From Nereocystis luetkeana (Eukaryota > Sar > Phaeophyceae > Laminariales > Laminariaceae): a stretch of DNA of 64,000 bases. The notes under the pieces were generated by a model. That model did not search any database. It was given only the letters and a program-made list of their open reading frames with translations, and was not told the DNA's origin. Shown here one piece after another: positions 34,301 to 46,286 of this stretch. Every line of letters starts with the position of its first letter. Position 1 is the stretch's first letter. The stretch lies in assembly GCA_031213475.1 (NCBI GenBank), contig JARUPZ010000010.1, positions 1,989,001 to 2,053,000 of the forward strand. Direction: 5' to 3'. A program made the translations under genes and the position numbers.

Positions 34301-34699
34301 AGTATGAATACCTATATATATTTGTTTGCAGCGTATGGCATGGCCCCAACGCCGCGTTTCTTACTCCCCCTGTCCCCTCACTTTCAACCATCTGAGGTCA
34401 TCTTCATCGCTACGCAGCGACCAGACTGTAGACTCTTCTTCCGGGGAGAGGAGGCCCCCGTCTTCGTCCTCGTCCGTGGAGTCGATCTGGACCATGGTAC
34501 CTGTGGGGACAGGGACGAGGGGCGGGGGGAGGGGCAACGGTTCATATCTTATCGGGAGTAAGGAGCAGCAAAACATCACTGATTGTCTACTGCTGTATGT
34601 ACAGGCGGGCAAGTGGTACCGGGGGGTCCTTGAAGCAGCCGAACGGTTCATGCCGAGAATGAGGCACAGCTGAGCCGACAACGCCGGGAAGCCGCCGTG

Positions 34700-34860
34700 G
34701 GTGGTGGTGCCCAAGGGATTGGAGGAGGGGGGGAAACAGGAGGAACGGAAGGAAACCCAACCAAGGGAATTTGGGGAGGGGGGGCAACAGGAGGAGCAGA
34801 AGGGAAACCGCGGTGGACGAAAGGAAGGAGATGGCAAACAGGGTAGCAAGGGACCAGGCA
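34700..34860. repeat. G-rich minisatellite
   Basis: Imperfect repetition of GGAGGGGGGGAAACAGGAGG-like words with GAAGGAAACC. Stop-poor frames across it are artefacts of composition. Confidence 0.7.
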
Positions 34861-35760
34861 GACTAGCAAGTAGAACATGTCTATGCTACTCGTGCCGCCA
34901 ACTGCTGCAGCTGGCTCGAACGTGGTCTTCCTGTGTCCTATTTTTCATTTTGCGCTTGATCCTCCGTGATGATCAGTTTATTCCTCCATCTATCTTTCCT
35001 TATTCTTGTCCTTACGAAAGAAGTCGTGTGGCGTGGGTGGATGACGATCCTGTTTTCTTTGTTTCCTATTGTTTGACGCATCCTGTCCGGGGGTGGGGCA
35101 TAGTTGACGAACGCAGGACGGAGACGGTAGACAGGGTAGCAAGGTACCAGGCAGCCCAGTAGGGAGGATTTGGCTATGCTACTCGTACCACAAACTGCTG
35201 CGGCTACCTGGAGGGTGCTCTATTCTTCGGTTTGCCTGTTTTTTTCCCTTGGTTCTTAGTCTTACTCTATTCGTATGTAGTATGCAGTGGTGCTGATTCT
35301 TTAGCTCCTTCTTTTTTTTAGAGGTCTGCCACATCTCTGGAGGGGAGGCACGAGATATTTTTCTCTTCTTTTCCTTGACCTTTTTCTCGTTGATTTGTTT
35401 CTGTGCTTTCTGTTTTTGGTTTTGGTTTTTTGTTTTCTTTTGTTATCTCTCTTCCATAGAATGTGTATTTCGTGCCTGTCGTATCTATTACGGGGGACCA
35501 TAGTTAATAGGACCTATGGTGTACATAAAAACCTATATATTTAACCATTTTTACTAACAATATTTGGTCCTATTAACTATGGTCCCCCGTAATAGTATCC
35601 AGTATGATGACATGGCATTGCGTTGTCTACTCTGCCCACTGCATAGCAACAATGTGGTATCTCTGTGCCGTAGTTTGGGGACCACATAACTTGTAACTCT
35701 CAAGAATTGAAGTCGGCACGGACACTGGTTGTGCTGAATGTCGACGGGTAAAAAAACATT
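34830..35760. repeat. repeat F, copies 1 and 2
   Basis: A fragment at 34830-34990, then a longer unit at 35020-35760. Landmarks are GGACGGAGACGGTAGACAGG, GGGTAGCAAGGTACCAGGC, CTGCGGCTACCTGGAGGGTG, CTTGGTTCTTAGTCTT, GGGGAGGCACGA and GTATGATGACATGGCATTGC. The matching unit is 36620-37320. Confidence 0.8.
35486..35594. mobile_element. MITE family A, copy 3, with target duplication
   Basis: 109 bp, TATTACGGGGGACCATAG at both ends in inverted form. It is flanked by GTATC on both sides (35481-35485 and 35595-35599). The paralogous site in repeat F at about 37094-37098 lacks the element and has a single ATATC, so this is an observed empty site. Confidence 0.9.
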
Positions 35761-35989
35761 TTAATGTGAAGAACACACACAGGAGCATTGGCTAAACCCA
35801 GGTACCAGGTATTTACCAGGCAACGCAGCAGGTATGATGCAGTCAATACGCAACACCAGAACAGCAGTCAGTGTGACAGTCAATATCAATAAAAAACAGT
35901 CTACCAGGTGTGTAATGCAATACCCAACAGCAACACAGCAGTCAGCGTCAATAATAACAAAAAATACCAGTACCTGGTACACTAGAAAA

Positions 35990-36470
35990 GGTTCATTCTT
36001 ATCGGAGAGCGTTTTCCCAAATTTTCCAAAGTTTGGAAATAATCGGAGATATGTATCAATATACGGAGGCGTTCTGTCACGATTCGTGAAATTCTCCAGA
36101 ACCAAAAATTATATAAACAAGTTCGTTAATATTCCAATATTTGGAAAAAAACAGGAAATATGGAAGAGTGAAAAATTGCGCGAAAAAAATGTCGAAATTT
36201 GGAAAAAAGATCTCCGTTAAGAATGACCCGTTCATTCTTATCGGAGAGCGTTTTTTCAATTTTTTCCAAAGTTTGGAAATAATCGGAGATATGTATCAAT
36301 ATACGGAGGCGTTCTGTCACTACTCGTGAAATTATCCAGAACAAGAAATATCAAGTTCGTTAACATTCTAATATTTGGGGAAAAAAAAACAGGAAAACAT
36401 GGAAGATTGAAAAATTGCGCGAAAAAAATGTCGAAAATTTGGGGGAAAAGCTCTCCGATAAGAATGACCC
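35990..36470. mobile_element. MITE family C, copies 2 and 3 in tandem
   Basis: Two copies of about 240 bp, end to end (35990-36229 and 36230-36470). Both have CATTCTTATCGGAGAGC at the left and the complement of GGGTCATTCTTA at the right, with the shared interior GGAGGCGTTCTGTCAC. TAA follows the right end of the second copy. Confidence 0.8.
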
Positions 36471-36619
36471 TAATACCATGTATTATGCAATCAACACCAA
36501 CACACAGCAGTCAGTGTCAACATGTCAACACCTAGTTTTATCCTGTTGTAATTTTTTTTGTTCCTGATGCCATGTGATTTTCATTTTATTTCTTCCCCTT
36601 CCTTTTTTTTATCAATAAG

Positions 36620-37320
36620 CCTTATGAAACGAGTCGAATGGCGTCGGTGGATGACGAGCCTGCATTGCTTGTTTCGTTTTGTCAGACGCCGAGGGGCGGG
36701 GCATAGTTGGCGAACGCAGGACGGAGACGGCAGACAGGGTAGCAAGGTACCAGGCGGCAAGGTACCTGGCGGACTAGTAGGGATAACCTGGCTATGCTAC
36801 TCGTATCCTGCTGCGGCTACCTGGAGGGTGCTTTGTGCTTCGGTTGCCTGTTATTTTTCCCCTTGGTTCTTAGTCTTGCTATGTTTATAAGTAGTGGTGT
36901 TTTTTGTTTTGTTTATTAGATCGTTCTTCGCAAGTAAGTGCCTGTCACATCCCCGGCGGGGAGGCACGACAGTTTTTTCTTCTATTTCTTGTTTTTGTTT
37001 TTCTCTTTCGATTTGTTTTCTTTGTTTTCGCTTATCTTTCGTTTTGTCCCTAATTTAACTATTTTGTATACTACTGTGTATGTCGTGCCTGTCATATCCA
37101 GTATGATGACATGGCATTGCATTGTCTACTATTAATAACTGTTCTGCTTACTGCATACCAGGTACGTAACAACGTACCCTATACGAGTAGTATATCTGTG
37201 GCGGAGTTTTGTGACCAAAATAACTTGTACCTTGGTATCTCTAGGATCGAAGAATCGGCACGGACATTGGTTGTGCTGGATGTCGACCTGTAGAAAGAAC
37301 ACACACACACGTCTCCCTTG
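36620..37320. repeat. repeat F, copy 3
   Basis: Parallel to 35020-35760 along its length. It lacks the family A MITE and has an extra CCAGGTACGTA after CTGCATA near 37154. A short further piece (37945-38040: GAAGAATCGGCACGGACA, GTGCTGGATGTCGACGGG) repeats its end. Confidence 0.8.
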
Positions 37321-38099
37321 ATCACGACAAAAAAACTCCGAGCCAGATTTCGCGCAGAAAACACACCATATTTATCCTCATCATAACTGCCTGCTGGCAA
37401 CACAATATACCTGGGTATGGCATACAGCCCAAGTAACAGCAGCAGCAACATCGTCGATATCAAGCCCACCCAGCAGTGTCCGTGTTGATTGTTCATCGCA
37501 AAGAGGTGCAAACTCAGTGGCCATGAAACTAAGACCCAAACATATCGTACCTACTACCAGGTAATTGTAATACAGTAAGGGGAATTTGATAGGCAACGCA
37601 ATGCCCAGGATTCAATTGTTGAGAGCGCCTTGCAGCGTGGGTAGGCACAATTCGATGCGAGTCGACGAGGGAAGAAAATGCTGAAATCTTCTCGCGATAA
37701 AAAATGAAGGCACGTACCGTAGCGGGAAGGGGGGAAAAGAGCCTGCTATGTGACCCCGGATCTGAGTTACGAGTTGGAAGGAGAGAGAGAAGAAGATGTG
37801 CGAAGATAATAAATGGGATGGAAAAAAAAAATAAAAAAATGTCATCGTACTATTTAGATGCGACAATCACACCATACACACGTCAGCAACCCAGGCACAC
37901 TGAAACAGAGTAGAATGGCCGTATCAGCAAACAGCTTTGAAGTCTCTCTAGGATTGAAGAATCGGCACGGACACTTATTGTGCTGGATGTCGACGGGTTG
38001 AAAGAGCGGTTTAATGTGGAGAGCACACACACGCTACGAGTATGGGCTCTCAGCATTTGTGTTGATTTTTTACATTTTAGCAAATTTAGTCAAAATCTC

Positions 38100-38185
38100 A
38101 CGACGGTGGGATTTGAACTCACGTATCAACCTTTACTACAAATTGCAGCCTTCGAGGGCAACCACTAGTATTAGCCCATGGGGCG
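38100..38185 (-). repeat. tRNA-derived fragment, SINE-like
   Basis: On the minus strand an A-box-like TGGGCTAATACTAGTGG (38162-38178) is followed 50-55 nt later by a B-box-like GAGTTCAAATCCC (38108-38120). This spacing fits a tRNA with a long variable arm (Ser/Leu type). A four-pair D stem can form, but the acceptor and anticodon stems do not pair well. It is therefore a tRNA pseudogene or the head of a SINE, not a working tRNA. Confidence 0.35.
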
Positions 38186-38399
38186 ACCGGTTTATTTGTT
38201 CCTGGGGCCTATCTAGGCGAACATCCGGGTGTGCATATGCCCGTCGAAAAGACGAGGAAACAGGTACCCCGAACTTTTTTTCAGCTTGTTTGGTTCTTAA
38301 CGTTGTAACGAATAGAGGGTGGGTAACCCAACGGGTACAGGACAATCCAGTAGTCACAATGATTCCCATACTCCACAAACAGCTACAGTAATCATGTGC

Positions 38400-39980
38400 A
38401 TACTACGAGTATCGTGTTATATATGCATCGGCGCCCGTTCTTTCGCCGGGGTCACCGAGGACTGATGTGTATGGGTGGATGGCATGGCGTGGGCGTGCGT
38501 TCGCGGGGCATACCAAACCGACATAACTGCTGTGACGATCCGAATGGCGACTGCTACCACGATTACCTACTACACTACGCAAGCATAACATATAATGGGC
38601 GTATTACAGTGTTCGTGAGCTCAACGCAGGACAGACGTAGCCATGGCATACGTAGCTATTCATAATGAGATACGGAGTGGACTCAATGCGCGTGATGCGC
38701 GTCGCGTGTCATGCCGTGTCACCTAGCCAGATCTCTCAACTCTCAAGCAAGCCGTGCTTCGAGGGAAAGCAACGGGCATACTGCTTGTACTCACGTTATC
38801 AATCATTGATGATGTTGACCCATGAACATATATATATATGTACTGCTGTATGCAGATCAACACTGCTGTAAGAAACGTCTTCGGAAAAAACTAGAAAAAC
38901 GAAAGAGGCTACAACCAGGTACAGTACGACTGCTCTAGAATACTATAGCAGTACAGCCATACGGGCCCCATAAGAAATACCAAAATAAGATGTATAGCTC
39001 GAAGCTCGTTCGTTTCCAGACATTCGAGAAATATGGCGTAAGAAACGGGGCTTGACTGCCCCAGGAAAACAAAAACGGCGGCAGAACAAGCGTATCGTAT
39101 ACGGTCAAACAGCAGCAACACAAGAAACAGGGTGACTGCTGTGACTCGCATCGATAAGAAACAAGTACCCACAGCCATGAAGCAACCGAGTAGAAAACAT
39201 GATTGCACCGAGCGTTTCATTGCGGTGATGATCTCGCTCAGCTGTTTTGTTTAGGTTTGCTGGGCTGAGGCTAGGGACTGAGAGGTCGTCCGCGCGAGAA
39301 ACATACATAACCTAGGCAAAAAAATGAATCTACCTCTACTTTTGCCCCCACGTATCGCAAGGAGCGCGAAATAAGAAGCGTACTCTGATTGTCGGAGTAA
39401 AACGTACCGGTGTAAGAAAGGCATATATATGAACAACACTGCTGGTTTGGGCCCATACAATGAAGTGTTGAGGCTGGGGCCAAAAAAATCGTTTCTTACT
39501 AGGGAGCCCGTGCTTTGTATTGCTGCTGCTACTGTTGCTGCTGCTGTCCTGCAGAGAGCGTGCTATTGCTTGCGGCACGTGTCACGTCGACAGATTTCTG
39601 GGAAGTCTCGCCTTCGCCCGGACCCATGTATGTCTACGGCTGCTGCTCATACCGCTGCTGGAATGCTGTTGCTATGTGTACACGACGCTTTTTTAAGTAC
39701 TGGCCGGGCACGGCGTATTGCGTGCCTCGACGTTGTGTACGAGATGCTATGAATGTGCATGTTCTGCTGGTTTACTGTATTGAAATTCTGGACGGGTGTC
39801 CTTCGGAATATGGACACGGTTTAGGGGATGGATTTTTTTCATCCCCGGGGTTTCCAGGCGTGCAACAGCGAGTACTCGTTACTCGCGAGTTCGCGGGTCC
39901 CGGGCCCCAAATACTCCGCGAGTGTTGAGTGCAGTTGTATTCGCAACGAGTAATGACAAAGAGGGTTTCTACATAACGGG
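38400..39980. other. no gene recognised
   Basis: Overlapping short frames on both strands, with CTG-rich stretches near 39520-39560 and 39625-39675. There are no family matches and no repeat shared with the rest of the window apart from scattered TA-flanked words. Confidence 0.35.
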
Positions 39981-39994
39981 GTACACCTTTACTG

Positions 39995-40302
39995 GGCGCG
40001 CGCTATGTGCAGCTGCATCCTGCACAAAACTTTGTGCAGGGCGTGTGCCGTAAATTTCAACCCTGCACGTGGATTCAGAACACCCGACCCAAGGCCTGAC
40101 CCCAACCCTAACGCTAACGCTAACCCGAACCCCGATCCTTTGGGGGGATCGAGGTCGGCAGGGGCAGTCACGTGGCTCCGCCGCATGTTTTGGTGGTGTT
40201 TTTCCAAAAAAACGACGGGCGGCCGAAAGACCCGCCTTGACCAATAAGACACGCGTCCTGCACAGTTTTTTGTGCAGGATGCAGCTGAACATAAGTCAAG
40301 TC
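39995..40302. mobile_element. MULE-like miniature element with 9-bp target duplication
   Basis: CCTTTACTG flanks both sides (39986-39994 and 40303-40311). Inside, inverted repeats share CAGCTGCATCCTGCACAAAA (left about 40010-40029, right about 40267-40286), each followed by a short hairpin (TGCACAAAACTTTGTGCA at the left). Length is 308 bp and there is no ORF. A 9-bp target duplication with long inverted ends is typical of Mutator-like elements, so that class is inferred. The interior holds a degenerate CCCTAA-like run (about 40105-40130). Confidence 0.65.
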
Positions 40303-40419
40303 CCTTTACTGCGGTGCTCGTAGTGCCTACGTATCAGTTGTTTCTTTTCTTCAATTGCGACACCTTTTTTCAGCTTGTTTTGTGTCCACAGGCTGGATTT
40401 CAGGAAAATTAGTTAAAGT

Positions 40420-40495
40420 GAGAGCATCACCATCATCATCATCATCATCATCGTCTTCATCTTCATTATTATCGTCTTCATCTTCATCATCATGG
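40420..40495. repeat. CAT/CTT trinucleotide microsatellite
   Basis: Repeated ATC/TTC triplets (CATCATCATCATCATCATCG, then TCTTCATC words). Confidence 0.9.
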
Positions 40496-40499
40496 TCGT

Positions 40500-43380
40500 T
40501 CTTGACGGCGCGCCCAACTTACTTGCGGCTCTACTGTAGACACGGCCCTATAGTAGAAAGCAGAAATGAGTGCTGGATGTGAAGAACACCACAGGTATAA
40601 AGCAGTACCGTTTTCCAACACTTGAGGTCACACACACCCCCGGGTGAGACGAATTTCCGAGGCGGTCGTAGCCAAAGCAAGGGGGGACGACGTCCACAAC
40701 GAAAACGGTGGCTTTGGAAAGAAGATATCGCTGAGACCTTTCCATGGATGCAACGCTCCGCGCTTGCACTCCCTTCGCCGGGAAAACCAGCGCGAAAATT
40801 CGTCCGGGCGGGGGGGGTGGACTATCTTATCACCGGTGTGATGGTGTGATACCGTCGGTATCCAACTGAGGGACTCCAAGAAGATCGACGAAAAAACGAG
40901 GGAAAAAAACAGGCGGAAGACGAGAAAGGGGAAGAAACGATATACCCTGGTACCTGGTAACTCGTAAAACAAAACGAACGTACGTAGTCCTACAGCAGTA
41001 GTAATCCCGCGTCCAGCTAGTAGCTGGTGGGCAAAGAATGACACCATAAGGCGACAAAAATACGATGTGCATGACTGACGGCCGACGTTCGGGGGGCTCG
41101 GTCTGATGTTTCGATATGCTGGTAGAGCAAGCAGCATCCTGGTACAGCAGACCAGGCACGTCCTGGGACTTGCAGCTCACAACAGAGTAGACATCTGATC
41201 AGGCACAACGGGTGTGCCTTTACAGTACCATCCTGTCCCTAGATATAGGGATCGTTAGCCAAAATATTAATATCTCAAGTGTCATTATATTTCGGGACAA
41301 ATTGGCATACCGGTACACACGGTAGGAACGATGCCCGAAGTCGCAGGCGAGATCTTGACAGCAGCCTGGAACGAGCACCCCTGAGGGCGCAGCTATCCGA
41401 CGGCCGGAGTCAGTCGCTATTGCATCGCAAAGAGCAACCCCAAACGAGAGGATCAGACCCCCTCCAGAACCATCTACCCGCTCGGGGACCTCGGCGGGGG
41501 CTTTGACGCCTTTCTCGGACGACGCTGGGGGGCTTTGCCTCAAAAACTTATGATGCCTGTAGAGTGCATACCTTTTGGGGGCGATCTTGCCCTCTCGGCA
41601 GAGGGAGGGTCTTGTCTCCGGCAATGGTGCAGAAAAACTGGATGCCGAAACTGAATTCAGGCGTCCGTATGTCTGGGCAGTTTGCTTTTAAGTTATATAG
41701 CTTTGCCGCAATCCCAGCTCGGCGTCCACCTTCAGCCAGCTCTTTCTTCTTTACGAGCCATCGAACGTGCAGGTTTGTGCAGTTCGCCTCACACCGCCCG
41801 CGAGAAAGAGAAAGCTGAAAACCGGCGTTTGAGGTCTAGGACACGCCGGCTCTACGTTTTTCAATACAAAACCGATGAAACCGTCAAATTTCAAACTTTT
41901 TTTTGTTTATGACTTATTTTCGTGTACGAGTACGACCGACGTTCCCGTTCTTCAGCATTCAGGCTTGGCGGCATTACTGCACCGGCATTTTACTCGCACA
42001 TCGCACCGTCTCCTGTTCGTGAGCTGCCCGAGGTGCCACACTACGTGGCAGTACTGCTATATATTTACCGAAACCGAGCGGACTCCACCTGACTTGTCTT
42101 GCAACAGCCTATACCGACAGAATATTTCACTACTACTGCTGTACTTCAGCAATACTGCTGTCTGACATTCGACGATGAAAAAAACAGCAGCAAGCAGCAG
42201 CGCAGCAGCTCATCAACCACGGACAACGAAAGCAAGAATGCCGCCATCCGAAAGAGTTCGGTGCACGAACCAATTATAACTATGTGCAGATCAGTACTAC
42301 TCTGTTGTACGAGTAGCACCTGAGGACTGCCCCCCCTGTGATCGAGTTCACAATTCGCACATCGGACGGATCACCGAATTTAACCTCATCATGATCCACT
42401 CTGTAGATCGTTCACCACAGACAGATAGATGCCGGTGGGCTATGTTCCTGATCTTGTATGATCTAGCTCATCATGCGTTGACTGATGGGAGACGTGTAAT
42501 CTGTATTCTGCAAGATCTACTTATAGCACCTGTTTCACGGATTGGATCTGTACTACATGTACAGCAGTACTACAGACATACAACATCTGCTTACATCTCA
42601 CAAGGGTGGGTTAGGATCTGCATAGCTGTAGATTAGATTATCTACAGTTTAGTATGAATAATAGTAGATCGTGATTTGTCCGATGTGACACAATTCCAGT
42701 ACTTGCTTCGTATAAGAACACGGTTTGGCGGGTCTGCAGCAGCAGTACTAGTATTGCAGGAATAGACTACTTGACTGTAATTTGAGTGCTGCCGTCGATA
42801 TGGCCGGGCCATCATCGCGGCGAGTCGATTTCGATCTGCAGGCAGACGTTCTTCCGGGATATCTATTTATACCTACTTCTGCTGGTTGCGCCCGCCCGCT
42901 GGACGATGCCAGATGATTTCTTTTGTACAGAAATACCCCTAGAAGTACCACTGCTGTAGAACTACCGTAATATGCCCCTTCTACTTGTTTGTACCGCCAA
43001 GTACAGTAGTCTCTGTGCACGAGTTCTGTAGTGAATCTGCCAACAAGCAACCACCGGAAGCAGAAGGAGGGCAAACACAAGCCCTCACGGACAAACCAAA
43101 CTGTCTGATTTGTAACTCACAACACTCAAGTGATTGCATGAATCAAGCAGCCGATCCCTGAATAATTACGACGTGTTTTAGTAGCTCGGTGCTTCGTCAT
43201 GCGCAATTAGACGGGTCGGGTCCTTGGCCTTACCAGGCACGTTGTGTAAAGGGAGCGCTCGTAAATAATATGATCTTGCGGTTGTTTGTATGCACTAAAA
43301 TAAACTGTACTGGAAAATGAAAAACAGAGGCCAAGACACAATAACCCCCACAAAGCTTCCCGACGAACTCAGTTCAGACA
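40500..43380. other. no gene recognised; scattered repeat remnants
   Basis: Short frames only. The minus frame at 41220-41624 includes a Gly/Ala/Val-rich stretch near 41350-41500 that could be an exon but matches nothing I know. A GATC-rich repeat copy lies at 42340-42690. Words of the form TACTGCTGTA and TACTCGTA are frequent. Confidence 0.3.
42340..42690. repeat. dispersed GATC-rich element, copy 2
   Basis: Shares ATGATCTAGCTCAT, GGATCTGTACTA, GGTTAGGATCT and the word ATGGGAG with 62390-62590. Confidence 0.55.
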
Positions 43381-43399
43381 TTCAGACCACCTCTCATCT

Positions 43400-44440
43400 T
43401 CATGCACATACGATATGCTTGTGTGCTTTTCATTACTGAATCGCGTGGGGTGTGGGGTGTGAGTTCATCGCCGGAAATCAAGAGGATCCAGCTATTGACC
43501 TTGCTCCTTCTCCTGCTGACATGGTTGTGTTTGAAAATGACAGCCTGCGACACCATTCAACGATGGTTGCCAATCAGATTCGATAATGCGCCGCATTTTT
43601 ACTCCCTCCTCAGGCATGCTGCCATTGAAGCATTGAAGCATCGAAGCAACCTTGCAGAGGGAAAGACACCACTCCTCGTCGAGCGGGTGTCACGGCGCAA
43701 GGTGAAGCAGAAGCGAGCAGCGTGCTAATAAAGGCCTTTTGGGGCAATCCAGGGGCGGGGCAGTACAGGAGCAGCTTGAGAGCGGCGGGATTAGGCGAGC
43801 TAAAAAACCATCTCCAACCGCCCGACTTCTGCCCACAAGGACGACGCTACTGCTACTGCCGTGGCGTACGGGCAACAGGAGCAACGCCCTTGGCAATGGG
43901 AGGGGGCGAGAATATGACTTTGCGCCCGGCAACGGCAGCACCAGGGGGGTGTTTGTCGCCGAGCTGGCCATCTGGTGCGTGTTGGAATTGCAGAATACTC
44001 CGTACTACTTCCGTTGCAACCGCATACGAGTATAGGTCCGTTGGCACAAGGACAAAACCACACCGCCGTCGGCGCAGTACTCACCTCGCATAGAGTCATG
44101 ACCCTCTCATGAGTCATGACCCACACCAGGTCGAGGGCATGGCCACCGCACGTGAGCCTCGCGTTACTGGTGCTCCTTTTGAACCCCATCTGTCGTTGCC
44201 ACCCCTTCCCTCTTTCCCCCCTCCTCTCTCATCTGGCTCTGCTTGTTGGCGTGGAGAAACACTTCGTGCGTGTAGATACAGCACCAGCAGCAGTAGGCGT
44301 AGTGTCAAATCCCTGCCACCGCACGACGGTGGCAGATGGTGCCCCACAGGAGCCAAACTGTCGGTAATACATCGGAGGCCAGCGCCATGGCCTTCGGTCT
44401 TTGACCTCTGGCAAAGTCAATGTCCGTTTTTCTCCTAGTC
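43400..44440. other. possible exon cluster, strand uncertain
   Basis: Stop-poor sequence with plausible splice signals on the minus strand. A frame ending HALDLVWVMTHERVMTLCE meets a consensus donor GAG|GTGAGT near 44090. A later minus frame (about 43853-44047) contains YSYAVATEVVRSILQFQ. On the plus strand 43402-43728 is open for 108 codons. I recognise no family and cannot link the pieces in phase, so no gene is called. Confidence 0.2.
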
Positions 44441-45175
44441 CCCAGCCTCTAGTCCTCAGTCCTTCAGTCCCCCATTCTCGTCGTCTACCCTCCGCTCAGG
44501 CGGCGGGTTTAAACCGGCGACACGCTATGATTGGTCAACACGTCAAAAAACAATTGACCTTCCTTGTTCCTTGCTCCTTCTTCATTTCGGCGTTTATCCA
44601 GCCGTATATCATGTACGTACTACTAGTAACTCCTATTAATACTAGCCTGTACGGGAGCTATGATACGTACCAGGTATGGTGTATTTCTTCACTGCATCCC
44701 CACATCCCTACCCATTGCATGGTGCTCAGCACCCTTCTCCAGCCTGTCGTCTGTGGTGGCAAAAGCATAAAAAGGCACCACAAAGCCATTCGCCAAAGTT
44801 TGAGTAATCCCCAAGACACACACCTGCGTTATCGGCAGCAGCAGCAGTATTGCACCAACGATATTGCTCATGTCCAAAATATATAGTCCGTGGTCACAGC
44901 AGTAGTAGTACAGGCTAAACTAATCCACTTTTTTTTTTTTTTTGCTCATCCCGTTTATTATCTTCGCACATCGTCTTCTCTCTCTCCTTCCAACTCGTAA
45001 TTCAGATCCGGGGTCACAATAGCAGGCTCTTCTACCCCCTTCCCGCTACCTGGAGCGGAAGAATGCCTCTTATTTATGCATGCGTATACGAACTCGTTGC
45101 GCGCGAGGTTGTGTTGCACCAATTATCTCATCAGCTGAAAAGGCAATCATGTTGTGTTTCCAAATAAAAATAAAA

Positions 45176-45248
45176 TGCCTCCAACCGGGATCGAACCAGT
45201 GACCTTGGCAACTTCAGTGCCACGCTCTCCCAGCTGAGCTATAGAGGC
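45176..45248 (-). tRNA. tRNA-Phe (GAA), copy 1
   Basis: 73 nt including the discriminator A. Acceptor GCCTCTA pairs with TGGAGGC (one G-U). D arm GCTC...GAGC, anticodon arm TGGCA-CTGAAGT-TGCCA with GAA at positions 34-36, T arm ACTGG-TTCGATC-CCGGT. Internal A and B boxes are intact and there is no intron. Downstream on the minus strand come TTTTATTTTTATTT, a Pol III terminator. It decodes UUC/UUU in the cytosol. Confidence 0.97.
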
Positions 45249-45679
45249 TTCCTACGGGATTTCCGAACAATTTATATTTAATCAATCAGGGTGGTATACA
45301 TTTACCCAATAGAATACCACAGCGGCTCGTATCAGCAAGCCTGCCACTAATCACGACAAAAAAAACGAGTTGGCCTCCTCTCCACAAGACAATACCCGAT
45401 TCAGGTTTGAAATGTGCATGAATTGCGACTTGTGCCCGGAGTAGGCCGCAGGGTGGGGGCATCACCCCCGCCAGCGCGCGCACGCGCAAGCGCCGCTCCG
45501 TGGCCGCCTCCAACACGGAAACACGGTTGATGTGCTTCAGCGGTTGCCTCGCGCAAGTGCTCCGATCAGTATAAACGAGTGTCCTCTCCATTCCACGCTA
45601 TACTGCGCATGCATGTACTCCGACCACTTTCCTTTACCAAGGCCCTTCACGTGTTTTTCGTTGCAGTTAGTTTTATTCA

Positions 45680-45795
45680 TGGTGAACGGCTACCCGCTAC
45701 CCTCCCGCTACCCTCTCCCCACCCTCCCGCTACCCTCCGGCTCCGCTCCCACTACCCTCCCGCTACCCTTCCGTCACCCTCCCAATACCCGCTAC
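45680..45795. repeat. CCCGCTACCCTC minisatellite
   Basis: About eight imperfect 11-13-bp units of CTACCCTCCCG. Pro-rich frames across it are artefacts. Confidence 0.85.
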
Positions 45796-46286
45796 GCCTA
45801 TCTACCAGACCTCGCGAGCTGGATGTATCTGTTTTTAAATTTCTCCTCCCCCTCTCCCACTATATTGGCGCATTCGAGACCCAGACCGAGTCCTCCATGT
45901 CACTCCCTCGTATTTCACGGGGTTCCGGCTGTCGACACCCACCGCCGTTTCCTTCGTATCACTGCGTCGCCCGCCCCCCCCCGCCCGCCCCGCCCCTACT
46001 TGTAGCTTAGCCGACCTTTTTTGCGGATGCCGGTACCCCTTCGAAACTGGTTTCAGTCTTGCTCCCGCTTCTCGCCCTCCGTCGCTCCTTCTTTTCCCTT
46101 AGACACCTCTACGTCGCTCTTCAGGCAGCGGGTTGCGTGTCCCCTCTCGCTCCCACTCTCACCTTCCGCTGCCCCAGAAGGGATTGTTTTGAAACGAGTA
46201 TCTTCTTCTCGAATTACCAGGTATACACACTGTACCGGGTACTTTATACGCGTATTTCGTTTACGATCCGCGAGCTGAAACATCCG

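Noticed and set aside
38100..38185. Functional tRNA gene
   Set aside because: The acceptor and anticodon stems do not form. It is kept only as a tRNA-derived repeat candidate.
40097..40135. Telomere-like CCCTAA/CGCTAA run
   Set aside because: Too short and degenerate, and located inside a 308-bp transposon-like element, so not a chromosome end.
44930..44943. Poly-T run as retrotransposon tail
   Set aside because: No element body, target duplication or ORF could be linked to it.
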